Positions 1 to 10,070 are shown, counted from the first letter of the stretch. The stretch is 39,920 nt of DNA from Bacteroidaceae bacterium (GCA_017558175.1 JAFYWH010000089.1:1-39920), one strand, 5' to 3'. The notes: generated by a model not told the origin, from the letters alone. A program made the numbers and translations.

Positions 1-120
1 ATCTTGAAGAATCATCACCATAAGGACAAGAAAGCCTCAGTCAAAAGGAAAAGAATGAAAGCAGCATGGGATGAAGATTATCTTAAAAGTTTACTAATAG
101 CCTGGTTAAAAGCATTTTAA
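1..120 (+). CDS. C-terminal end of an unidentified protein (partial)
   Basis: An open frame enters from the left edge in frame 1 and ends at TAA 118-120, giving the last 39 residues of a protein. The visible part is very basic (HHHKDKKASVKRKR) and then ends in a short amphipathic stretch rich in Leu, Trp and Ala. I do not recognise the family. It converges on the glycosyltransferase gene that ends at 279, so it may belong to the same surface-glycan locus, but that is inference from position only. The frame could also be chance, since only 40 codons are visible. Confidence 0.4.
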   Translation: MLKNHHHKDKKASVKRKRMKAAWDEDYLKSLLIAWLKAF

Positions 121-170
121 TTCATGCGTTTTCTCTGTTTGTAGAAGAGATTTATTACGTTTTCTTGTCG

Positions 171-244
171 TAGGATTTATATCCTATGCCATGGGATGTA
201 AATCTCATGCATGAAGGATGTATATCCCGTGCCGAAGGATATAC
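171..244. repeat. Tandem imperfect repeats with a palindromic GGAT-ATCC core
   Basis: Four consecutive units of about 20-23 bp lie in the gap between two converging genes. They start at 171, 191, 211 and 234, the last being partial. Each has a GGAT...ATCC or near-palindromic core (AGGATTTATATCCT, GGGATGTAAATCTC, AGGATGTATATCCC) followed by ATGCC, ATGC or GTGCC. The units are degenerate rather than identical. No ORF or clear terminator occupies the gap 121-278 besides this array. Confidence 0.6.
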
Positions 245-278
245 TAAGATTCTTGTTGGAAAGTCTTAGGCATTGCCA

Positions 279-1193
279 TTATGCTCCGAAATCGCCTTTC
301 AATGTGCGTTTGATTCGGCGGATAGCTTTGGCCCAAAATGAATTGGTGCGGGCATAGTATCGGACGAATGCTTGTCTGGCTTCCTTATTCTCTTCTATAG
401 GATTGATCTTCTGGACGGGAAGTACATCCATGTGCAGTTGGGAAGCATAAAGTCTGCCTCCTCCACAATTGGTTCCGCTTCCGTCGAAACCTTCATTCTG
501 AACGAGCGAACGACCAACGTTGAGCGATAGGATACCTTTCAGGAAAAGGCTGGCATTCCATCGGATGGCCCATGAATTGTTTTTGCCTTCAATTTGTCGG
601 CGAAGCATTCGGGTGTATCCGTATTTGCCATTGAAATCGAAGGTGTAGGTGAGTTTTCTGTCTATTAATTCTTGTAGAAGCGCCTTGCCGTTTGGGTTAA
701 AATGCTTCCACGCTCTATCCCAAGTGCCCCATCCCCAGCTTCCTGTCCATCGGATGAGGAAGGTTTCGGGCAAGGTTGGGTCTTGAGTGAAGTCGCAGGC
801 TTGGATGTGGCCTACTTGTGGCTCGTCCTTGTAGGTTTCCAACGCATCGTTCATAAATTGCAGGAAGTGAGGTGCGACAACAAGGTCGTCTTCCAATACA
901 ATTACTCTGCCATATCGGTTGACTTGAGTCGTAACACCATCGATGATGCTAAGTGCCAATCCCCAATTCTCATCTCGTTCGGTGATGGTGATATGCTTGA
1001 ATCCACGGATGGTGTGGATGTATTGTCGCACTTCTTCTACTGCCTTCTGTTGGGTCTCGTCTTTGGCTGCATCGGAATAGATAAACAGCTCACTTTCAGA
1101 TGCAAGCGAGTTGTTCAACAAGGCTTCCACACATCGGCGTGTGTGCGAAAGTCGGTTGTAGGTGAAGAGTAGAATGGGGGCATATTTCATCAT
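279..1193 (-). CDS. Glycosyltransferase, GT2-like (GT-A fold)
   Basis: This 304-aa protein opens with a GT-A-type nucleotide-binding strand (PILLFTYNRLSHTRRC). An IYSDAAKDE stretch follows, and an acidic metal-binding-like motif VLEDD sits at about residues 99-103. Together these indicate a nucleotide-sugar glycosyltransferase acting in the cytoplasm or at the inner membrane face. There is no signal peptide or membrane segment. The start codon overlaps the stop of the upstream glycosyltransferase in an ATGA arrangement at 1190-1193, so the two are probably translationally coupled. It is the last visible gene of the metG-flippase-GT-GT run, which suggests a role in building a surface glycan (LPS/LOS core, O-antigen or capsule). 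Donor sugar and acceptor cannot be told from the sequence. A second ATG directly follows the first. Confidence 0.85.
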   Translation of the reverse strand: MMKYAPILLFTYNRLSHTRRCVEALLNNSLASESELFIYSDAAKDETQQKAVEEVRQYIHTIRGFKHITITERDENWGLALSIIDGVTTQVNRYGRVIVLEDDLVVAPHFLQFMNDALETYKDEPQVGHIQACDFTQDPTLPETFLIRWTGSWGWGTWDRAWKHFNPNGKALLQELIDRKLTYTFDFNGKYGYTRMLRRQIEGKNNSWAIRWNASLFLKGILSLNVGRSLVQNEGFDGSGTNCGGGRLYASQLHMDVLPVQKINPIEENKEARQAFVRYYARTNSFWAKAIRRIKRTLKGDFGA

Positions 1194-2086
1194 GGCTGTA
1201 TATAATGAGGGTGTGACAATCGGTTGTTTTTACGTTGGGCGAATACTTCTTGGCTTTGTGCTATCAATCGGAAAATCATGTATAAGTAGTCTTTGCTTAA
1301 TTCTAATTTCCCCTTTAAAAGCGCTTGGACTGATTTTTTGCCAACGGCCAGTATGCCATAGGCAAAGGCTTTTCCTCCCGAGTGATTGATGTTGGCATAC
1401 TCGGAAAGATGATAAACGTATTCGCTACGGAGAAAGCCGGCATGAGTAACCGGTCGATACTCCCGGTCATGGTTACCGAATGCATGAGGCACATATCCCA
1501 CTTTGAAATGGTGGAAATGCAGACGATTCACGAAGTCCTTGTCTTCGCCATAATGGTAGAAGAGGGGGGAGAATCCGCCCACCTGCTTCAAAACAGTAGT
1601 AGGAATCATCCAAAAAGCTGCATTGATGAAGGGTAGGGGAAGTATCTCATCGCTTTTCGGAAGTTCTTTAAGTGTTTGGATGCCAGCATAATCTCCAAAT
1701 CCCGGATCAGGCTTATCGCCTTTACCTGTTAGATGTACGGGGGAGAGGATGCCGTATTCCGGATACTTTTGGCTGATGGAAACAAGAGTTCCTATGGTGT
1801 TAGAATCAATCCAGGCATCTTGATTCATCAGAAAAGCAAAGTCGTAGCCTTCTTCAAGGGCTATTTGCATGCCAAGGTTATTGGCACGTCCAAAACCAAG
1901 ATTCTTCTTGTTTTCGATGAGACGCACTTCCGGATACTGAGTGCGAATCAGTTCGGTAGTTGTGTCTTTCGAGTCATTGTCTATGACGAGGACATCTACC
2001 GGAAGTTCCGACAGACGCAGGCTTCCTAAACAACGTTCCATCCATTGTTCGAAGTTATAGGATACGATGATAACGAGTACTTTCAT
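1190..2086 (-). CDS. Glycosyltransferase family 2, rhamnosyltransferase-like
   Basis: The 298-aa product has the classic GT2 opening (MKVLVIIVSYNFEQW), the nucleotide-binding VLVIDNDSKD, the NLGFGRANNLG motif and a DxD-like FLMNQDAW. A C-terminal GEDKDF motif resembles the catalytic ED region of WbbL-type rhamnosyltransferases. I chose the ATG at 2086, because the upstream in-frame extension to 2161 runs into the flippase coding region and would precede the conserved N-terminus by 25 unrelated residues. It lies 11 bp after the flippase stop and its own stop overlaps the next glycosyltransferase start. Role inferred: adding a sugar to a lipid-linked or LPS-core glycan at the inner membrane. 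The sugar is unknown. Confidence 0.88.
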   Translation of the reverse strand: MKVLVIIVSYNFEQWMERCLGSLRLSELPVDVLVIDNDSKDTTTELIRTQYPEVRLIENKKNLGFGRANNLGMQIALEEGYDFAFLMNQDAWIDSNTIGTLVSISQKYPEYGILSPVHLTGKGDKPDPGFGDYAGIQTLKELPKSDEILPLPFINAAFWMIPTTVLKQVGGFSPLFYHYGEDKDFVNRLHFHHFKVGYVPHAFGNHDREYRPVTHAGFLRSEYVYHLSEYANINHSGGKAFAYGILAVGKKSVQALLKGKLELSKDYLYMIFRLIAQSQEVFAQRKNNRLSHPHYIQP

Positions 2087-2097
2087 GAGTGTTTGTC

Positions 2098-3540
2098 TTA
2101 TTTTCTTCGTTTTAGGAAAAAGGCAATGCTTTCTCGTAGAATGACGGATTTCAATTGCCAAAGGATGAACAAATAGAGTCCTCCTACTCCCAATATCTTG
2201 CCAATCAATCGGATAGGAACAGAACTAATGGAAGCCATGGTATAATGAGCTAAGAGGACCAATGTTCCGCTAAGTAACAGATAGGGGCTAATGTCTTTCA
2301 GGAAAGCACGATGTGTCAGTCCTACTTCTCGGTGGGTAAAGTGCAGCCAAACCCATGTCCAACTGATGTTGATAGCCACGAATGCATATAGCATGGTGTT
2401 TATGCCATACGGATAAACCAAATAAGCGGTTCCTAATTGCAATATGCTGAGGGCGATGGTGCACCACATATAAGTAGAGGAGTGTCCACGACTCAACAAT
2501 AGTTGGGAAAAGAGATTTCCGATAGGTAGAAACGCTCCTCCGATGCATAATATTTGCATCATCTGCGCACTGGGCAACCATTTGTCGGTTATGGCCAATG
2601 TGATGAATTCAGGAGCGACAAGACTTAATCCAAACATAGCTGGAAATGAGATGAATGCGGTGAAACGCAACATCTTTCTAAGCGCTTTCAGCTGATATCC
2701 CTTATCGTTCGAGATGGTAGAAAGAACCGGTTGTGCCACGCTGGTCATCATGCCATTGATGGTGGTTGTACCCATGGTATTCCATTTGTTGGCTTGGCTG
2801 AAGAAACCAACTGCCTTTTCGGTGTAGAGTTTTCCAAGCAATACGGAGAAAAGATTGGCGTTGATGATGTGAAAAGTATGTGTAACAATCAGTTTGCTAC
2901 TATAACCGATCATTTCCTTGATAGGAGTGAAGTCTATCTGAAATGAGGGTCTCCAGCCGGAGAAATAATAGCTTAATACACTAATGGAAGCCGTATAAAC
3001 AATGGTCTGTATAGCGATACCCCAATAAGCGAAACCATTGGCAGCCAATGTGATACCTGTTATTCCCGATAAAGTAAGTGAGCAGAAAGAGATAATGGCG
3101 TTTTCTTTGGTTCTCAAATGCTTGAACAGAAAAGCGCGGGGAGCTACATTGGTACTTGAAATGAGAAATCCCAAGAAAGACAAGCGTGCCAAATTGGTTA
3201 GCTCGGGTTGCTCGTAGAACTCAGCAATGAGGGGAGAGCATATGTATAATAAGGTATATAGGCTTGTTCCCATCAAGATGCTGAACCAAAAGACGGCATT
3301 ATAGTCCTTGTGTTCTGTCTTTTTTCGGTTAGTTAAAGCAGAGATGAATCCTCCTTCTTGAAGAATGGAGGCCAAGGCTGTAAATATAGTAAGCATTCCC
3401 ACCATGCCATAATCGGCAGGTGTGAGCAATCGTGCTAAGAAAATACCAAAAAGGAGGTTGAGCAACTGTTGTACACCGTTGCTCAAACCTCCCCAAAAGA
3501 GTCCTTTAGCTGTTTTATCTTTTAATGATTGCTCTGTCAT
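2098..3540 (-). CDS. Polysaccharide/oligosaccharide flippase, MOP (Wzx-like) family
   Basis: This 480-aa, very hydrophobic protein has repeated membrane segments along its whole length, probably 12-14. The N-terminus ([20 protein letters not shown], then [14 protein letters not shown]) is typical of the WzxC-like branch of the MOP superfamily, whose members flip lipid-linked sugar units across the inner membrane. Its start codon overlaps the metG stop (ATGA at 3537-3540), so it is likely translated by ribosomes finishing metG. It is followed within 11 bp by two glycosyltransferases, consistent with one glycan-assembly unit. The substrate cannot be inferred. Confidence 0.9.
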   Translation of the reverse strand: MTEQSLKDKTAKGLFWGGLSNGVQQLLNLLFGIFLARLLTPADYGMVGMLTIFTALASILQEGGFISALTNRKKTEHKDYNAVFWFSILMGTSLYTLLYICSPLIAEFYEQPELTNLARLSFLGFLISSTNVAPRAFLFKHLRTKENAIISFCSLTLSGITGITLAANGFAYWGIAIQTIVYTASISVLSYYFSGWRPSFQIDFTPIKEMIGYSSKLIVTHTFHIINANLFSVLLGKLYTEKAVGFFSQANKWNTMGTTTINGMMTSVAQPVLSTISNDKGYQLKALRKMLRFTAFISFPAMFGLSLVAPEFITLAITDKWLPSAQMMQILCIGGAFLPIGNLFSQLLLSRGHSSTYMWCTIALSILQLGTAYLVYPYGINTMLYAFVAINISWTWVWLHFTHREVGLTHRAFLKDISPYLLLSGTLVLLAHYTMASISSVPIRLIGKILGVGGLYLFILWQLKSVILRESIAFFLKRRK

Positions 3541-5579
3541 TTCACTTCGCTACCCGGAGCCACTTCCTTCAAGAGTGAAGTAACTGCCAATGTACCGTCA
3601 TAATTTTCAGCGCTCAAGATCATACCTTCACTTACCAAACCATTCTTGAATTGGCGAGGAGCCAAGTTGGCAATGAACAAGACTTGCTTGCCTACCAATT
3701 CTTCTGGCTTGTAGTGCTGAGCGATACCGCTGATGATGGTACGGTTTTCCAAACCGTCGGCAATCTTGAACTTCAAGAGCTTCTTCATCTTAGGTACGTT
3801 TTCGCATTCCAATACCTTGCCTACACGGATGTCCAACTTCTCGAAGTCTTCGAATGCAATAGTCGGCTTGATAGGATTAGCCTTATAAGCTGCTGCTTCA
3901 TTCAACTTCTTGATGTCTTCCAAACGTTGCATCTGTGCGTCGATGGCAGCATCTTCAATCTTTTCGAACAACAATGCAGGTTCGCCCAACTGGTGGCCCG
4001 CCTTCAACAAGTCGGTATTACCCAATTGAGTCCATTCGAATGTTTCCATGTTCAACATCTTGCGGAGCTTTTCACTGCTGAATGGCAAGAATGGTTCAAA
4101 TGCAATAGCCAAGTTAGCAACCAATTGCAATGAGATGTGGAGGATAGTCTTCACACGTTCAGGATCGGTCTTGATAACCTTCCATGGTTCGCAATCTGCC
4201 AAATACTTGTTACCGATACGAGCCAAGTTCATAGCTTCCTTCTGTGCATCGCGGAACTTGAATACGTCGAGCAACTTTTCTACTTCTTGCTTTACATCAG
4301 CAAATTCCTTCAATGTTTCTTGGTCGTAGTCGGTCAATTCGCCACAAGCAGGAACTACACCGTCGTAGTACTTCTTGGTGAGTTGCAATGCACGGTTCAC
4401 GAAGTTACCATATACGGCAACAAGTTCGTTGTTATTGCGAGCTTGGAAATCCTTCCAAGTGAAGTTATTGTCCTTAGTTTCAGGAGCATTAGCAGTCAAT
4501 ACATAGCGGAGTACGTCTTGCTTTCCTGGGAAGTCAACCAAGTATTCGTGCAACCATACAGCCCAGTTGCGTGAAGTTGAAATCTTGTCGTCTTCGAGGT
4601 TCAAGAATTCGTTGCTAGGTACATTGTCTGGAAGGATATAGCTACCTTCTGCCTTCAACATAGCTGGGAAGACGATACAGTGGAACACGATGTTGTCCTT
4701 ACCGATGAAGTGAACAAGGCGTGTTTCTGGATCTTTCCACCATGTTTCCCAAGTTTCAGGAAGCAATTCCTTGGTATTTGAAATGTAACCGATAGGAGCA
4801 TCGAACCAAACGTAAAGTACCTTACCTTCAGCACCTTCCACTGGTACAGGGATACCCCAATCGAGGTCACGGCTTACGGCACGTGGTTGCAAGCCCATAT
4901 CGAGCCAGCTCTTGCATTGACCATATACGTTCGGACGCCATTCCTTGTGGTCTTCCAAAATCCATTGGCGCAACCAGCCTTCGTGCTTGTCGAGTGGGAG
5001 GTACCAGTGCTTGGTTTCCTTCATCACCGGTTGGCTACCGCTAATGGCACTCTTCGGGTTGATCAAATCGGTTGGAGAGAGTGAAGTACCGCACTTTTCG
5101 CATTGGTCACCATAGGCACCTTCTGCGTGGCAATGAGGACATTCACCTGTGATGTATCTGTCGGCCAAGAATTGCTTAGCTTCTTCGTCGTAATATTGCA
5201 TGGAAGTCTTTTCCACGAATTCACCCTTATCGTAGAGCTTGCGGAAGAAATCCGAAGCTACTTCACGATGAGTGGAAGAAGTAGTACGTGAATAAATATC
5301 GAACGAGATACCGAATTCCTTGAATGAATCCTTAATCAATGTATGATAGCGGTCGACAACATCTTGTGGAGTGATGCCTTCCTTCTTTGCACGGATAGTG
5401 ATAGGTACTCCGTGTTCGTCGGAGCCACCGATGAAAAGCACGTCTTCCTTCTTCAAGCGGAGGTAGCGCACATAGATATCGGCAGGTACATATACGCCAG
5501 CTAAGTGACCGATGTGTACCGGTCCGTTGGCATACGGAAGTGCCGATGTTACGGTTGTTCTTTTGAAATTCTTTTCCAT
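3537..5579 (-). CDS. metG: Methionyl-tRNA synthetase
   Basis: Class I aminoacyl-tRNA synthetase that charges tRNA-Met. The 680-aa product has the HIGH motif at about residues 22-25 ([14 protein letters not shown]), a zinc knuckle of the CPHC...CEKC type near residue 150, and a KMSKS-equivalent in the variant form KISTSRN. The last 100 or so residues (from [18 protein letters not shown]) form an EMAP-II/Trbp111-like tRNA-binding domain, as in dimeric MetG proteins. The ATG at 5579 matches the conserved N-terminus; the in-frame extension to 5717 runs through the promoter and the end of the comM gene and is rejected. A good Bacteroides-type promoter lies at 5618-5649. Its stop overlaps the flippase start, which ties a housekeeping gene to glycan genes. 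Confidence 0.97.
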   Translation of the reverse strand: MEKNFKRTTVTSALPYANGPVHIGHLAGVYVPADIYVRYLRLKKEDVLFIGGSDEHGVPITIRAKKEGITPQDVVDRYHTLIKDSFKEFGISFDIYSRTTSSTHREVASDFFRKLYDKGEFVEKTSMQYYDEEAKQFLADRYITGECPHCHAEGAYGDQCEKCGTSLSPTDLINPKSAISGSQPVMKETKHWYLPLDKHEGWLRQWILEDHKEWRPNVYGQCKSWLDMGLQPRAVSRDLDWGIPVPVEGAEGKVLYVWFDAPIGYISNTKELLPETWETWWKDPETRLVHFIGKDNIVFHCIVFPAMLKAEGSYILPDNVPSNEFLNLEDDKISTSRNWAVWLHEYLVDFPGKQDVLRYVLTANAPETKDNNFTWKDFQARNNNELVAVYGNFVNRALQLTKKYYDGVVPACGELTDYDQETLKEFADVKQEVEKLLDVFKFRDAQKEAMNLARIGNKYLADCEPWKVIKTDPERVKTILHISLQLVANLAIAFEPFLPFSSEKLRKMLNMETFEWTQLGNTDLLKAGHQLGEPALLFEKIEDAAIDAQMQRLEDIKKLNEAAAYKANPIKPTIAFEDFEKLDIRVGKVLECENVPKMKKLLKFKIADGLENRTIISGIAQHYKPEELVGKQVLFIANLAPRQFKNGLVSEGMILSAENYDGTLAVTSLLKEVAPGSEVK

Positions 5580-5617
5580 ATATATGTTATTATTTATTTT
5601 ATTTCTTGATGCAATTG

Positions 5618-5649
5618 CAAAGATACGGCCTATCGTTGAAAAGGACAAA
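5618..5649 (-). promoter_or_regulatory. Bacteroides-type promoter for metG
   Basis: On the minus strand, TTTG (5649-5646) is followed after 20 bp by TATCTTTG (5625-5618), matching the Bacteroides -33/-7 consensus. Transcription would start near 5611, giving a leader of about 30 nt. It sits just past the stop of comM (5665), so metG can be transcribed separately from comM. Confidence 0.65.
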
Positions 5650-5664
5650 CAAACGTTTGCTTTT

Positions 5665-7203
5665 TTAACCTCCCCAACTTTCTCTATCCAATTTGCGATA
5701 GCTGATGGCTTCTCCAATATGGTGTGATTGGATTTCTTTGCTTCCTTCTAAATCGGCAATGGTGCGGGCTACTTTTAAAATGCGGTCGTAGGCACGGGCC
5801 GATAGATTGAGTCTTGTCATGGCGGTACGAAGCAAATTCAATCCCTTTTCATCGGGAGTGGCATATTGGTGAAGCAACTTGCTTTCCATTTGGGCATTGC
5901 AATAGACTCCCGGATGGTTGGCAAAGCGTTCTTCTTGTATTTTTCTCGCCTTGATAACTCGATTGCGGATAGTTTCGCTACTTTCTGCTTGACTTTGTTC
6001 GGCCATCTTTTCGAAAGGGACCGGAACTATTTCAATCTGAATGTCGATACGGTCGAGTAAAGGTCCCGAAATGCGGTTTAGATACCGATGAACCTGTCCC
6101 GGATTGCAGACACAAGCCTTGGTTGGATGATTGTAATATCCGCATGGGCAAGGGTTCATGGATGCCACAAGCATGAAACTGGCCGGATAGTCGAGGCTAT
6201 ACTTAGCTCGGGAAATGGATATATGCCTATCTTCCAAAGGTTGGCGAAGCACTTCGAGGACGCTTCGATTGAACTCGGGTAGTTCGTCAAGGAAAAGCAA
6301 ACCATTATGCGCCAAACTGATTTCACCCGGTTGAGGATTCGAGCCACCTCCCACCATGGCAACTTGCGATATGGTATGATGGGGTGAACGGAAGGGGCGG
6401 GTAGCAATGAGCGAATCGTTCTTGCTTAGTTTGCCAGCTACGGAATGTATCTTGGTGGTTTCCAAACTTTCACTTAATGACAATGGAGGTAAAATGCTTG
6501 GCAATCGTTTAGCCATCATAGATTTACCGCTTCCTGGAGCACCTATCATAATCGCATTATGCCCTCCAGCTGCAGCAATTTCGAGTGCACGTTTTACGCT
6601 CTCTTGGCCTTTTACATCGGCAAAGTCGTAAGGGAAATTGCTTTGATGCTGGAAGAATTCTTCTCGGGTATTGACAATTGTTGGCTCTAATTCCCGTTCG
6701 CCATTGAAGAATTCAATGACTTCCTTGATGTTCTCTACACCATAAACATGCAAGTTGTTCACGACAGCTGCTTCACGGGCATTCTGTTTCGGAAGGATGA
6801 ATCCTTCGTAACCTTGCGCTCTTGCACTAATGGCAATAGGCAATGCCCCTTTGATGGGTTGAAGGCTTCCATCCAAACTTAACTCTCCCATAATAAGATA
6901 TTTGGAGAGTTTCTCGTCTGCAACTTCTCCTGCTGATGCTAGAATGCCGATGGCTAATGGAAGGTCATAAGCAGAACCCTCTTTACGGATATCTGCCGGT
7001 GCCATATTGACCACAATCTGTCGGCTTGGGAAACGATAGCCATTTACTTGAAGGGCGGAAATGATTCGCTCGTGGCTTTCCTTCACGGCCGAGTCCGGTA
7101 ATCCCACCAAAAAGAACTTGATACCTCTTGAACTGTTAACCTCGATGGTAACAATGGTGGCATCAATTCCTTGCAAAGCGGCGGCATATACTTTTACTAG
7201 CAT
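5665..7203 (-). CDS. YifB/ComM-family Mg-chelatase-like AAA+ ATPase
   Basis: The 512-aa protein has the family layout: an N-terminal ChlI/Lon-like domain (from [20 protein letters not shown]), a central Mg-chelatase AAA+ core and a C-terminal helical domain. The Walker A motif [15 protein letters not shown] is near residue 220, Walker B is [10 protein letters not shown], and a zinc-like [15 protein letters not shown] cluster follows. ComM acts as a hexameric branch-migration helicase aiding integration of incoming DNA in competent bacteria. YifB proteins in non-competent bacteria are poorly characterised, so the exact role here is inferred. It starts 15 bp after the stop of the thioredoxin-like lipoprotein gene and is probably co-transcribed with it. 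Confidence 0.93.
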   Translation of the reverse strand: MLVKVYAAALQGIDATIVTIEVNSSRGIKFFLVGLPDSAVKESHERIISALQVNGYRFPSRQIVVNMAPADIRKEGSAYDLPLAIGILASAGEVADEKLSKYLIMGELSLDGSLQPIKGALPIAISARAQGYEGFILPKQNAREAAVVNNLHVYGVENIKEVIEFFNGERELEPTIVNTREEFFQHQSNFPYDFADVKGQESVKRALEIAAAGGHNAIMIGAPGSGKSMMAKRLPSILPPLSLSESLETTKIHSVAGKLSKNDSLIATRPFRSPHHTISQVAMVGGGSNPQPGEISLAHNGLLFLDELPEFNRSVLEVLRQPLEDRHISISRAKYSLDYPASFMLVASMNPCPCGYYNHPTKACVCNPGQVHRYLNRISGPLLDRIDIQIEIVPVPFEKMAEQSQAESSETIRNRVIKARKIQEERFANHPGVYCNAQMESKLLHQYATPDEKGLNLLRTAMTRLNLSARAYDRILKVARTIADLEGSKEIQSHHIGEAISYRKLDRESWGG

Positions 7204-7218
7204 AGGGGTCGTAGACTT

Positions 7219-8268
7219 TTATTTTTTCTTTTTGGATGCTTTCTTTTGTCTCTCTTTTTCTCTTTCCTTGTCTTTCTGAATAAGCTCTTTGACTTTGTCG
7301 ATCAATTCTTTGCCTCGGATATCACGGGCGATAATGCGCTTGTTCTTATCCAAGAGCAGATTGCTTGGTAAAGACTGAATGTTTTGGCCTTTGACAAGAG
7401 GTTGGTTCCATCCCTTGAAATCGCAAATTTGCTTCCATTGGGTGGTGTCTCTGTCAGAAGCCTTGAGCCATGCTTCTTTGTCTAAATCCAAAGAGATGCT
7501 GCAAATCTGGAATTTCTCCTTCTTTAAGGCTTTGATGACGGATACTAATGAGTCTTGTTCTGCCACACTTTGTGGATTCCAGCTAGCCCAAAAGTCTAGT
7601 AATATGTATCTGTCACGAATTTCACCCCATTTAAAGTCTTTTCCTTGACGGTCTTTGCCTATTAAAGAGTGTATACTTTGTGTCTTGTTGTTGTCACTCA
7701 AATCTTCAAGCTTTGGTTGAAGAAGCATAAAGTAAGGAGAATCTTTGATATTACCACTAAGACTATTTACGAGCTTTTCCATGTGCTTGTAATCAGGTTC
7801 TTGAGCAGATGCGTAATATTTGTCAAAGAGATAGATATTGGTAAAAGATTGATTATTGGCTTGCATCAGTGAATCAACCACATGCTTTATCTTTCTTTCG
7901 GGTGTGTTTCGTAATAGGGCAAGGATTTCATTCATTAGTTGGTTATCTCCTTGGCCTTGTATTTCAGGTTCTTGGGTAGTTCCTGTGAGAAGAACGGTCT
8001 GTCCTTTTTCAGCAAATATCGGCATAGATTCTTCTGCATTGAAAATCAATGAGAACATGGTGATAGTGTCAGGCTCCATGTTGTATTCGAATACTCCGTC
8101 TTTGCAAAAGATAGTGTCGAGCTTATATTCTGGAACTTGATAATATACTAATAATGTATCAGAAGAAAGTCCGCTGATTTTTCCTTTTAATGTAAAGTCG
8201 TTCTTTTTATCGCTGCAGCTTGTTGTTAATGCTAATAAGGCAAGCAGCAGATAGATGGTTTTTCTCAT
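7219..8268 (-). CDS. Thioredoxin-like lipoprotein with N-terminal DUF4369, lacking the CxxC
   Basis: The 349-aa product begins with a lipoprotein signal (MRKTIYLLLALLALTTSC), placing it in the periplasm or outer membrane. An N-terminal beta-rich DUF4369-like domain (about residues 25-110) is followed by a helical linker and an AhpC/TSA-thioredoxin fold from about residue 200 (YILLDFWASW). The active-site position reads WASWNPQS instead of WCxxC, so both redox cysteines are missing. It should therefore not be a classical disulfide reductase. The C-terminus is a highly charged Lys/Glu/Arg tail. I prefer the ATG at 8268 because it gives the signal peptide; the longer frame to 8328 adds 20 unrelated residues. 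It is followed closely by comM. Function unknown. Confidence 0.85.
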   Translation of the reverse strand: MRKTIYLLLALLALTTSCSDKKNDFTLKGKISGLSSDTLLVYYQVPEYKLDTIFCKDGVFEYNMEPDTITMFSLIFNAEESMPIFAEKGQTVLLTGTTQEPEIQGQGDNQLMNEILALLRNTPERKIKHVVDSLMQANNQSFTNIYLFDKYYASAQEPDYKHMEKLVNSLSGNIKDSPYFMLLQPKLEDLSDNNKTQSIHSLIGKDRQGKDFKWGEIRDRYILLDFWASWNPQSVAEQDSLVSVIKALKKEKFQICSISLDLDKEAWLKASDRDTTQWKQICDFKGWNQPLVKGQNIQSLPSNLLLDKNKRIIARDIRGKELIDKVKELIQKDKEREKERQKKASKKKK

Positions 8269-8335
8269 TGTTGCAAATTTTGCGCTAAAATACATATTTT
8301 GTATGGATGATTCTGCATTTCGATGCACTTTTTTA

Positions 8336-8373
8336 TATAAAAAAACAGGATACCCAATGAGAGTATCCTGTTT
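8336..8373 (-). terminator. Intrinsic terminator after the OmpA/TPR lipoprotein gene
   Basis: A perfect 11-bp stem (AAACAGGATAC 8343-8353 with GTATCCTGTTT 8363-8373, 9-nt loop) is followed on the minus strand by a run of T. It lies about 20 bp after the stop at 8394, so it ends the lipoprotein transcript before the thioredoxin-like gene. Confidence 0.85.
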
Positions 8374-8393
8374 GTATGTTAGGGTGTACCTAA

Positions 8394-10070
8394 TTACTTG
8401 ATTGCGCTTGCAAACTTAGCGAATTCGCGGTCGTTAGCAGCCTTAGCAGCCAATGAAGCGTCCTTAGCGATAGCGCTCTTGATGCTGCTCTTAACCAATG
8501 ATTCATTGTTAGTGCGAGCACCTACGATAGCCATCAAATAGTCAGTCATAGCATCCTTGTTTGCTACAGCTTGCAAAGTAGCCTTAGCCTTGTTGTAGTC
8601 CTTAGCCAAGATTTGAGCCTGAGCAGCGCTGTTAGTCTTAGCGTCACCGAATGCGTTAACAGCTCTCTGGTATTGACCTTGCTTGATGTACAAGTTACCC
8701 AAAGCTTCGTTAGCAGCGTTAGCACCAGTTGCCTTACCCAAGTAAGTTTCAGCAGCAGCTACGTTGTTCTTAACCAATTCTACCAAACCGAGGTTAGAGT
8801 TAACTTCAGGAGCGTTAGCGTTCTTAGCAGCAGCTTGCTTGAAGAATGATTCAGCCTTAGCCAAGTCACCAGCTTCGAATGCCATTTCACCCAAGTTGTT
8901 GTATGCACGGAAATCGTTAGGGAACAACTGAGTTGTCTTAGTGAAGATAGCTTACTGACGAGCCTTGTCGTTAGTCAAAGTAGCAGCATAAAGCAATTCT
9001 TCTACGCTCAACACCTTAGCATCTGTATCGAATGCTTCGTTGATTTCTTCGTCGCTACGGCCGATGATGTCATAGTTAGCAGTCAAACGAGCACGACGCA
9101 ACTGAGGAAGGATTTCGTCAGCCAAAGTCTTGTATACAGAAGAGATGTTCTTGATTTCGTTTTCTCTTTGTTCTGGGTCTTGGTACATAGAAAGAACACG
9201 GAGGATCAAATCCTTGTCTTGCAAGTTAGACTTAGAAACCAATTCTTGGAAACCTTCCCAGTCCTGAGCAGTGTACTTAGCGTCAACGTTAGCGTCGATC
9301 TTAGCCTTCTTCAATTGACGGTTCAAGTACTTTTCAGCGTTCTTTTCACGGTTTTCAGCCAAACCTGTGTTCAACTTCAAACCACCATCAGGAGAAGCGT
9401 AAGCAGAAACTTCGATGTTGTTCAACTTGAAGTTCTTAGTGTCTGCATTAACTTCAGCAACCTTCTTGTGGAATTCCTTCATTTCTGCAGAATTCAATTG
9501 GTTGTTGCGCAAGTTAGCTTGTTGGATCAAGAACATGATGTTAGCTTCCTGAGCTTGCTTGATGATGCGTTGGTATGCATCTTCTGCGTATGAAGCGTTA
9601 GCGCTTGCAGCAGTTGGCAATTCAGAAGTAGCGATAACACCGTCAGCAACCTTTACTGAAGGAATAGTGTAAGTCTTGCTACCCTTAGTAATCTTGAAAT
9701 CCAAATACAATTCAGAGTTAGCCATTTCAGGAACATAGTCGAAATTAGCCTTCATAGTGTAGTTGCCACCAGCCTTGTAAGAAATAGTCTGGCCGTTGCC
9801 TTCTACCTTTTCACCTTGGAATGTTGCTGGCTGACCCTTAGCTTCGCCACCATTCCATCTGATAACTGGAGTTACTTCAACAGTTGCGTTCTTCTTCATG
9901 TACTTTTCTGGGAACTTACCGTTGATTGTTACAGGAACTTTACCTGCTACTGCTTCAAGAACTTCAGGATTTGTTGTGAAGTAGTCTGAAGACAATTCAC
10001 CCATCTTGCCGCATGATGACAAAGCAAGAACCATCAATGCCACTAATGGCAAATACAGTTTTTTGATCAT
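8394..10070 (-). pseudogene. OmpA-like/TPR lipoprotein gene interrupted by an in-frame TAA
   Basis: Read through, the frame encodes about 558 residues. It has a lipoprotein signal (MIKKLYLPLVALMVLALSSC), beta-rich N-terminal repeats, an OmpA-like segment near residues 215-275 (AYASPDGGLKLN, LAENREKNAEKYL) and C-terminal tetratricopeptide repeats (FRAYNNLGEMAFEAGDLAKA). TAA at 8952-8954 stops it after LTNDKARQ. The same frame continues immediately (AIFTKTTQLFPND) with no gap, no ATG near the break and no ribosome-binding site. One base change (GAA to TAA) would explain it. Pieces: 8952-10070 (372 aa) and the orphan TPR part 8394-8951. Codon use is strongly biased, as in tuf, suggesting a highly expressed surface protein. 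It may be a true nonsense mutation, a sequencing error or, less likely, a readthrough site. Confidence 0.8.

Noticed and set aside
171..244. CRISPR array
   Set aside because: The units are degenerate, 20-23 bp with no spacers, and no cas genes are present.
5580..5717. N-terminally extended MetG start at 5717
   Set aside because: The extension overlaps the comM 3' end and covers a good promoter; the conserved MetG N-terminus starts at 5579.
8928..8954. Two separate genes instead of one broken lipoprotein gene
   Set aside because: The downstream half begins inside a TPR region, has no ATG or ribosome-binding site close to the stop, and continues in the same frame without any gap.
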